Of a DNA stretch of 37,408 nt, positions 33,641-37,408 are shown in pieces. The notes under the pieces are model-generated. The model was not told the origin of the DNA. It ran no database searches and saw nothing but the letters and a program-made list of their open reading frames with translations. This DNA comes from Acidobacteriota bacterium (GTDB taxonomy: Bacteria > Acidobacteriota > Terriglobia > Terriglobales > Acidobacteriaceae). Made by a program: the position numbers and the translations under genes. Numbering within the stretch: the stretch's first letter is position 1; each line of letters begins with the position of its first letter. Where the stretch lies: assembly GCA_028876395.1 (NCBI GenBank), contig JAGWRX010000033.1, positions 1-37,408 of the forward strand, written 5' to 3'.

Positions 33641-35115
33641 CCAGCCTCACACGGAGCGTGCGCTCTGCCGCAAGCCCGGCGGTGCAGACCATCGCCACGG
33701 ACGAGGCCAGCCTGCCTGCGACCCCACTCAGTCACAAGCTGCTGTGGGTGCTGCTGCCCATGGGCGCGGCCATGCAACTGTCCGCCGTCACCAGCTATCT
33801 CACATCCAACGTCGCGGCCATTCCGCTGCTCTGGATTCTGCCTCTCGCCGTCTATCTCATCACCCTCATTCTCGCCTTCCAGTTCGCCCGCTGCTTTCCG
33901 CGCGCGCTCGCCACGCGACTTCTCGCCGTAATGCTGGGCGGGCTGGCCTACATGCTTTCGCAGACCGACGTCACCCTGCCCCTGCGCATCAGCATCCTCT
34001 TCTTTCTGCTGGAAACGCTTGTCTCCTGCCTCTTCCTCCACACGGAGGCCTACGCGCTGCGTCCCCGGCGCCCATCCGAGTCCACGCTCTTCTATCTCCT
34101 GTTTGCTGCCGGCGGCGCGCTTGGCTCATTCCTTATCGGCATCGCCTCGCCGCTGCTCTTCCGCTTCAACTACGATCTGGCCATGACGTTTCTCGTCACC
34201 GCGCTGCTGGCGCTGGCCGTGACGTGGAAGAGCGGCTGGAGCCAGCGCCTGCTGTGGTCCGCCGCCAGCGTCATGCTGGCCGTGCTGCTGTCATGGGTTC
34301 ATATCGCCTATCAGAACGACACCATCGCCGCCGTACGCAACTTCTATGCCAGCCTGCGCGTGAAGCAGAATCTCAGCTACCCCGGCACCACCCTGCGCAC
34401 GCTGACCAACGGCACCATTCAGCACGGCACGCAGATCTTCGGCACCGACGCGTTGCGCAAAACGCCGACGACCTACTATGCCGAAGACTCGGGCGTAGGC
34501 CTCGCGCTGCGCTTCTGCTGCCAGGACCGTCCGCGCTCCATCGGCGTCATCGGCCTGGGCGCGGGAACGCTGGCCGCCTACGGGCGTCCCGGCGACCACA
34601 TGCGTTTTTACGAAATCAATCCCGGCGTCGCGCCGATTGCGCAGAATGTCTTCACTTACCTGCGCGACTCCGCCGCGCAGATTCAGATCATCGACGGCGA
34701 TGGCCGCCTGTCGCTTTCCCGTGAAGCGCCCCAGCGCTTCGACGTGCTGGTGGTCGATGCTTTCTCGGGCGACGCCATTCCACTGCACCTGCTTACCACG
34801 CAGGCTGTAGCCCTCTACCGCCGGCATCTGGCTCCAGGCGGCATTCTGGCCTTTCACATCTCAAACCAGCACGTGGATCTGGAGCCAGCGATTGCCCTGC
34901 TGGCGCAGGCCGCGGGCATGCAGGCGCGGCGTGTATCCAGCTATGCCAACGACGAGCGCGGCGAATTCACCGCAACCTGGGTGCTGTTGACGGACGACGC
35001 CGCCTTCTTCAACCAGCCCGACGTGGCTCCCCACGTGCGCGTGCCGCGCATCAGGCCCGGCCTGCGCCTCTGGACCGACGACTACTCCTCCCTCGTCCCC
35101 ATCCTGCACTGGTAA
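33577..35115 (+). CDS. Fused MFS/spermidine-synthase-like protein, C-terminal part after the frameshift
   Basis: The rest of the preceding gene, in the +1 frame. Family-like residues begin at about 33640 with SLTRSVRS and continue for about 490 residues: several more helices (WVLLPMGAAMQLSAVTSYL, AAIPLLWILPLAVYLITLIL, LPLRISILFFLLETLVSCLF, LLFAAGGALGSFLIGIA and two more), then a Rossmann spermidine-synthase-like domain with IGLGAGTLAAYG (SAM/dcSAM motif), YEINPGVAPIA, DGDGRLSL, VVDAFSGDAIPLHLLT and GGILAFHISN. Together with the N-terminal part it makes about 680 residues, the usual family size. The product is not established as a polyamine enzyme. An independent start (TTG 33577) is possible but unlikely. 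Confidence 0.75.
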   Translation: MSRISRCRRRGSHGHAALLLSASLTRSVRSAASPAVQTIATDEASLPATPLSHKLLWVLLPMGAAMQLSAVTSYLTSNVAAIPLLWILPLAVYLITLILAFQFARCFPRALATRLLAVMLGGLAYMLSQTDVTLPLRISILFFLLETLVSCLFLHTEAYALRPRRPSESTLFYLLFAAGGALGSFLIGIASPLLFRFNYDLAMTFLVTALLALAVTWKSGWSQRLLWSAASVMLAVLLSWVHIAYQNDTIAAVRNFYASLRVKQNLSYPGTTLRTLTNGTIQHGTQIFGTDALRKTPTTYYAEDSGVGLALRFCCQDRPRSIGVIGLGAGTLAAYGRPGDHMRFYEINPGVAPIAQNVFTYLRDSAAQIQIIDGDGRLSLSREAPQRFDVLVVDAFSGDAIPLHLLTTQAVALYRRHLAPGGILAFHISNQHVDLEPAIALLAQAAGMQARRVSSYANDERGEFTATWVLLTDDAAFFNQPDVAPHVRVPRIRPGLRLWTDDYSSLVPILHW

Positions 35116-35244
35116 GTTACGCCGTAGTTCGCAGGCTGAGCGAAACCAGCAAGCCGGGACTCGTCAAGCTCCGGCCAAAACCGAAGCCAGTATCGAATGG
35201 GTACATGGTGCAAAGTTTCACCTTTTGTTCCCCGTTCGAGAGTG

Positions 35245-35250
35245 TATGAT
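35245..35250 (+). promoter_or_regulatory. Candidate -10 element of the tcmP cassette (leaderless)
   Basis: TATGAT ends 7 nt before the ATG at 35258, as expected for a leaderless mRNA, and no Shine-Dalgarno precedes that ATG. The upstream ATG at 35246 would lie inside the -10 element. A -35 at 17 bp (CTTTTG) is poor. Confidence 0.4.
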
Positions 35251-35257
35251 TTTGCCC

Positions 35258-36094
35258 ATGGAGAACAAGACTCTTTGGGGCGAGGACGACGGTCTGCTGA
35301 TACCCGACGATTTAGGTCCGTGGACTGAAGACAAATTTGACCTGATTCGTTTGTACTGTCATCTTTTTTCATCGGGCATGAAGAATATATGGACGAGGGT
35401 TTACGTTGACCTTTATGCGGGCAGCGGACTGTGCCGCATCAAAGGCCGCAGTCAGGTTCTGCTTGGCTCTCCGCTCATCGCACTCTCTGTTGATGCTCCA
35501 TTTGACCACTACATCTTTTGCGAAAACGACCCGGAGCGATTCCTGGCTTTGAAGGCACGTGTAGACAAAGACTATTCGACACATGACGTTCGCCTGGTTC
35601 CTGGCAGGTTTGAAGACCGCATCAACGAGATTTGCTCCGGAATTCCGAAGAATTCTCTCGCTTTATGCTTTGTCGATCCTTTTGACTGCGATTTCGACAT
35701 CAATAATCTACAGACGATATCGAAGGCAGCCAAAGGCGTGGACTTCCTCTGTTTGTTAGCACTTCAAATGGACGCAAAGCGCAATATCCAGCATTATCTC
35801 CAGCCAGAAAGCAAGATAGACAGAATGCTCGGTAACACTACATGGCGCGACCGATGGAATAACAGGCCGAATCCCAATGATGACCTCGCAAAATTTCTTG
35901 CCGAGGAATTTGCCACAAGCATGGAGGGAATGGGCTACCTAAAAACACCGATACATCAGATGAGAAAGGTAAAAACGTACGATAAGAATGTCCCCTTGTA
36001 CTATCTGGCACTCTTTTCAAAGCATCAGAGAGCTTTCAAGCTATGGGAGCAAGTGCTGAAGTACTCGACCCCGCAACGGAACCTTTTCGAATAG
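35258..36094 (+). CDS. tcmP: TcmP-like (three-Cys-motif partner) protein
   Basis: A 278-aa soluble protein resembling the three-Cys-motif partner protein family (TcmP), named for its association with Gp37/Gp68 proteins; function unknown. The sequence has a Rossmann/methyltransferase-like layout: WTEDKFDLIRLYCHLF at 22-37, motif I-like VDLYAGSG (50-57), the strand-2 acidic residue in IFCENDP (E89), and the motif IV-like ALCFVDPFDCDF (135-146, D140-P141-F142). No cysteine cluster of its own is visible. The gene is clearly lower in GC and third-position GC than its flanks. ATG 35258 is preferred because of the -10-like hexamer (35246 is possible). A 9-bp gap with AGGAGGT leads to the downstream gene. 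Confidence 0.85.
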   Translation: MENKTLWGEDDGLLIPDDLGPWTEDKFDLIRLYCHLFSSGMKNIWTRVYVDLYAGSGLCRIKGRSQVLLGSPLIALSVDAPFDHYIFCENDPERFLALKARVDKDYSTHDVRLVPGRFEDRINEICSGIPKNSLALCFVDPFDCDFDINNLQTISKAAKGVDFLCLLALQMDAKRNIQHYLQPESKIDRMLGNTTWRDRWNNRPNPNDDLAKFLAEEFATSMEGMGYLKTPIHQMRKVKTYDKNVPLYYLALFSKHQRAFKLWEQVLKYSTPQRNLFE

Positions 36095-36103
36095 GAGGTC
36101 AGC

Positions 36104-36919
36104 ATGTCTCTCGGAACATCGATCGAATGGACGGATGCCACATGGAATCCAGTTCGTGGCTGCTCAAAAGTTAGCCCCGGATGCAAGCATTGCTACGCCG
36201 AACGATTTGCGGAACGCTTCAGGGGCGTATCGGGCCATCCATTTGAACAAGGATTTGATGTCCGTTTGGTCCCTGAGAAAATAATGGATCCCCTCCGCTG
36301 GAAGAAACCGCAAAAGATATTTGTGAACTCAATGAGCGACCTTTTTCATGACTCGGTTCCCGACAGCTTCATCGTCCAAATAGCCCGAGTTATGAGGGAG
36401 GCCAATTGGCACACATTTCAGATTTTGACCAAGCGCCACGAGCGCATGTCCCGCCTTTTGATGGGGCCACTGCGCGAGTTCGAAAATGAGTCACACATCT
36501 GGTGGGGCGTGAGCGTCGAGAACAAGAAGCACGGCCTACCACGGCTTCGCACTCTCCAGAAGACACCTGCCGCGGTGCGCTTCTTATCGATAGAGCCATT
36601 GCTCGAAGACCTCGGTGAGATCGACCTCAAGGGCATCTCTTGGGTGATTGTTGGAGGTGAGAGCGGGCCTGGGGCTCGCCCTATGCTCTCCGAGTGGGTT
36701 AGGTCCATCCAAAGGCAATGCAAGCGCGACAGCGTGCCATTTTTCTTCAAGCAGTGGGGCGGCACGCGTAAAGCCACAGCTGGTAGAGTCTTGGATGGTA
36801 GAACTTACAATAGCTTCCCAAAGTCGATGTCTACTCATCCGAAGAGCCTCGCCAGCGCCAGAACTCCCAAGAAGGATTGGCCCGCGTTCGTTCCCGTCGA
36901 AGCGCTTGCTGCGAGCTAG
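36104..36919 (+). CDS. DUF5131 (phage Gp37/Gp68) three-Cys-motif protein
   Basis: A 271-aa member of the DUF5131/phage Gp37-Gp68 family. The signature is near the N-terminus: SIEWTDATWNPVRGC (C20), SPGCKHCYAERFA (C27, C30), a CX6CX2C cluster followed by Tyr, reminiscent of but not identical to radical-SAM CX3CX2C. Further conserved blocks are FVNSMSDLFHD (73-83), FQILTKRHERM (105-115), WWGVSVEN (133-140), FLSIEPLLEDLG (160-171), WVIVGGESGPGARPM (180-194) and FFFKQWGG (213-220), compatible with a radical-SAM-like TIM barrel; the chemistry is unproven. An AGGAGGT Shine-Dalgarno precedes the ATG. It forms a two-gene operon with tcmP and shares its atypical composition. Confidence 0.88.
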   Translation: MSLGTSIEWTDATWNPVRGCSKVSPGCKHCYAERFAERFRGVSGHPFEQGFDVRLVPEKIMDPLRWKKPQKIFVNSMSDLFHDSVPDSFIVQIARVMREANWHTFQILTKRHERMSRLLMGPLREFENESHIWWGVSVENKKHGLPRLRTLQKTPAAVRFLSIEPLLEDLGEIDLKGISWVIVGGESGPGARPMLSEWVRSIQRQCKRDSVPFFFKQWGGTRKATAGRVLDGRTYNSFPKSMSTHPKSLASARTPKKDWPAFVPVEALAAS

Positions 36920-37013
36920 GCTCTTCTGAAATAGGGCGTGCTCACCCGCCCGGTTCAAAGGCTCGCCCCTCCCGTGTGCCAGCAGTCACAGGACGCTGGC
37001 GCTCCGCGTGTGA

Positions 37014-37019
37014 TAGCAT
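37014..37019 (+). promoter_or_regulatory. Candidate -10 element of the EF-G-like gene
   Basis: TAGCAT in the context GTGATAGCATC closely matches the GTGATAGCCTC before nadB. It would place the transcription start near 37026, leaving a leader of about 280 nt. Confidence 0.3.
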
Positions 37020-37222
37020 CCGCTTCTTAGCCACGGACGCTGCGCGGATTCGCGTTCCATTGTTCCGCCAGGCGCCTGCCGGAGAGCCTCTGCATGGATG
37101 AGGAAGACGGCAGAACGGGCCCTCGAGCCCGGCAATCCGGACCCGCTGACGTCCTCCCGGACGCCTCCACGAGGTCCCTGTGCCATCCGCACTTTTTCTT
37201 CAACAAACCCGCCATGGACCCA

Positions 37223-37238
37223 GCGCCCCATGGGGCGC
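37223..37238. repeat. Perfect 16-bp palindrome in the EF-G-like leader
   Basis: GCGCCCCATGGGGCGC is fully self-complementary. In RNA it could fold as a 6-bp stem with a 4-nt loop; in DNA it could be an operator site. Confidence 0.5.
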
Positions 37239-37308
37239 GTAACCGGAAGACTCCACCTCGGGAGGCCGAAGGCAGTTGGCCCCACCGCGAGTGGCAAGGA
37301 GATGCAAC

Positions 37309-37408
37309 ATGAAAACGTACCAGGGAAGTGAGATCCGCAACGTAGCTGTAGTGGGGCATGCGCACAGCGGCAAGACCACCTTGATTGCCGCTCTGCTGCA
37401 TGCCGCCA
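37309..37408 (+). CDS. Elongation factor G-like GTPase, N-terminus (3' truncated)
   Basis: The first 33 codons of a translational GTPase, cut by the end of the window. The P-loop is VVGHAHSGKTTLIAALL: canonical EF-G has GHIDAGKTT, and this AHSGKTT version is typical of the second, EF-G-like paralogue (FusA2 type) found in Acidobacteriota and other phyla. The start ATG 37309 has AAGGAG 7 nt upstream. Its role (translocation, recycling or stress ribosome handling) cannot be seen here. The gene is preceded by a long possibly structured leader and, further upstream, by the unrelated TcmP cassette. Confidence 0.85.
   Translation, partial: MKTYQGSEIRNVAVVGHAHSGKTTLIAALLHAA

Larger units (their letters stand above)
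36920..37308. other. 389-bp leader/intergenic region before the EF-G-like gene
   Basis: Holds a weak GC hairpin just after the DUF5131 stop (GGGCG 36934-36938 with CGCCC 36947-36951), a -10-like TAGCAT (37014-37019), a perfect 16-bp palindrome (37223-37238) and the AAGGAG ribosome-binding site (37296-37301). Several short open frames cross it but none has family resemblance, so I read 37026-37308 as a long, possibly structured leader RNA. Confidence 0.4.

Noticed and set aside
33641..34724. Continuation of the first frame of the MFS/spermidine-synthase gene to 34724
   Set aside because: After 33640 the translation loses hydrophobic and family features and is very rich in Arg/His/Pro, as expected for an out-of-frame reading.
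36934..36951. GC hairpin after the DUF5131 gene as a terminator
   Set aside because: Only 5 bp and not followed by a T run; too weak to call.
35116..36960. Attachment-site direct repeats or a tRNA flanking the TcmP cassette
   Set aside because: No direct repeat, integrase or tRNA was found at either edge, so mobile-element boundaries cannot be drawn.
1..37408. tRNA, rRNA or CRISPR array anywhere in the window
   Set aside because: No cloverleaf with the conserved T-loop, no rRNA-like sequence and no regularly spaced repeats were found by eye.

Overview
The window reads as GC-rich chromosomal DNA of a free-living Acidobacteriota bacterium, most likely Acidobacteriaceae/Terriglobia. The best evidence is a two-domain NAD+-I (nadA-motif) riboswitch in front of nadA, a riboswitch class known from Acidobacteriota. 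Supporting evidence is the gene set itself: a menaquinone methyltransferase, an AroD-AroE fusion, DUF4010 and DUF2203 proteins, secreted FG-GAP and beta-propeller proteins, and a tandem-repeat CDF transporter. No rRNA, tRNA, CRISPR array or intact insertion sequence was seen.

Layout. 1-1895 (+): the end of fmt, coupled to rsmB (initiator tRNA and 16S rRNA modification). 1934-8327 (-): a tight run DUF4010 -> aroB -> menG -> CDF transporter -> OsmC -> PASTA protein -> UPF0303, with overlaps or short gaps. 8489-10096 (+): nadB. 10208-13381 (-): tatA/B -> tatC -> glutaminyl-cyclase-like enzyme -> terC. 13578-18978 (+): NAD+-I riboswitch and nadA, then DUF2203, an ornithine-cyclodeaminase-like enzyme and two lipoproteins. 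19047-21848 (-): an unrecognised 345-aa protein with unusual composition, then aroDE. 21981-27618 (+): M3 metallopeptidase, SDR oxidoreductase, FG-GAP secreted protein, PgeF. 27685-27981 (-): HU/IHF. 28209-35115 (+): dolichyl-phosphate-mannose-synthase-like GT2, then purL-purF-fused MFS/spermidine synthase, the last split by an apparent +1 frameshift. 35258-36919 (+): a lower-GC two-gene cassette encoding a TcmP-like protein and a DUF5131 (phage Gp37/Gp68) three-Cys protein. 37309 to the end (+): the start of an EF-G-like GTPase behind a long leader.

Pathways. nadB and nadA give quinolinate from aspartate, and the riboswitch on nadA closes an NAD+ feedback loop. aroB and aroDE supply three shikimate-pathway steps. 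purL and purF supply two purine steps. menG completes menaquinone. TatB/TatC with a signal-peptide-bearing glutaminyl cyclase form an export and envelope-protein maturation cluster.

The most unusual items are the TcmP/DUF5131 cassette with a leaderless-looking promoter, the tandem NAD+-I riboswitch, the CDF transporter with three C-terminal ferredoxin-like repeats, the animal-type glutaminyl cyclase translationally coupled to tatC, the unrecognised 345-aa ORF, the frameshifted spermidine-synthase-like gene, and the long possibly structured leader of the EF-G-like gene. Start codons were re-chosen from Shine-Dalgarno and -10 positions where the longest reading frame was implausible.
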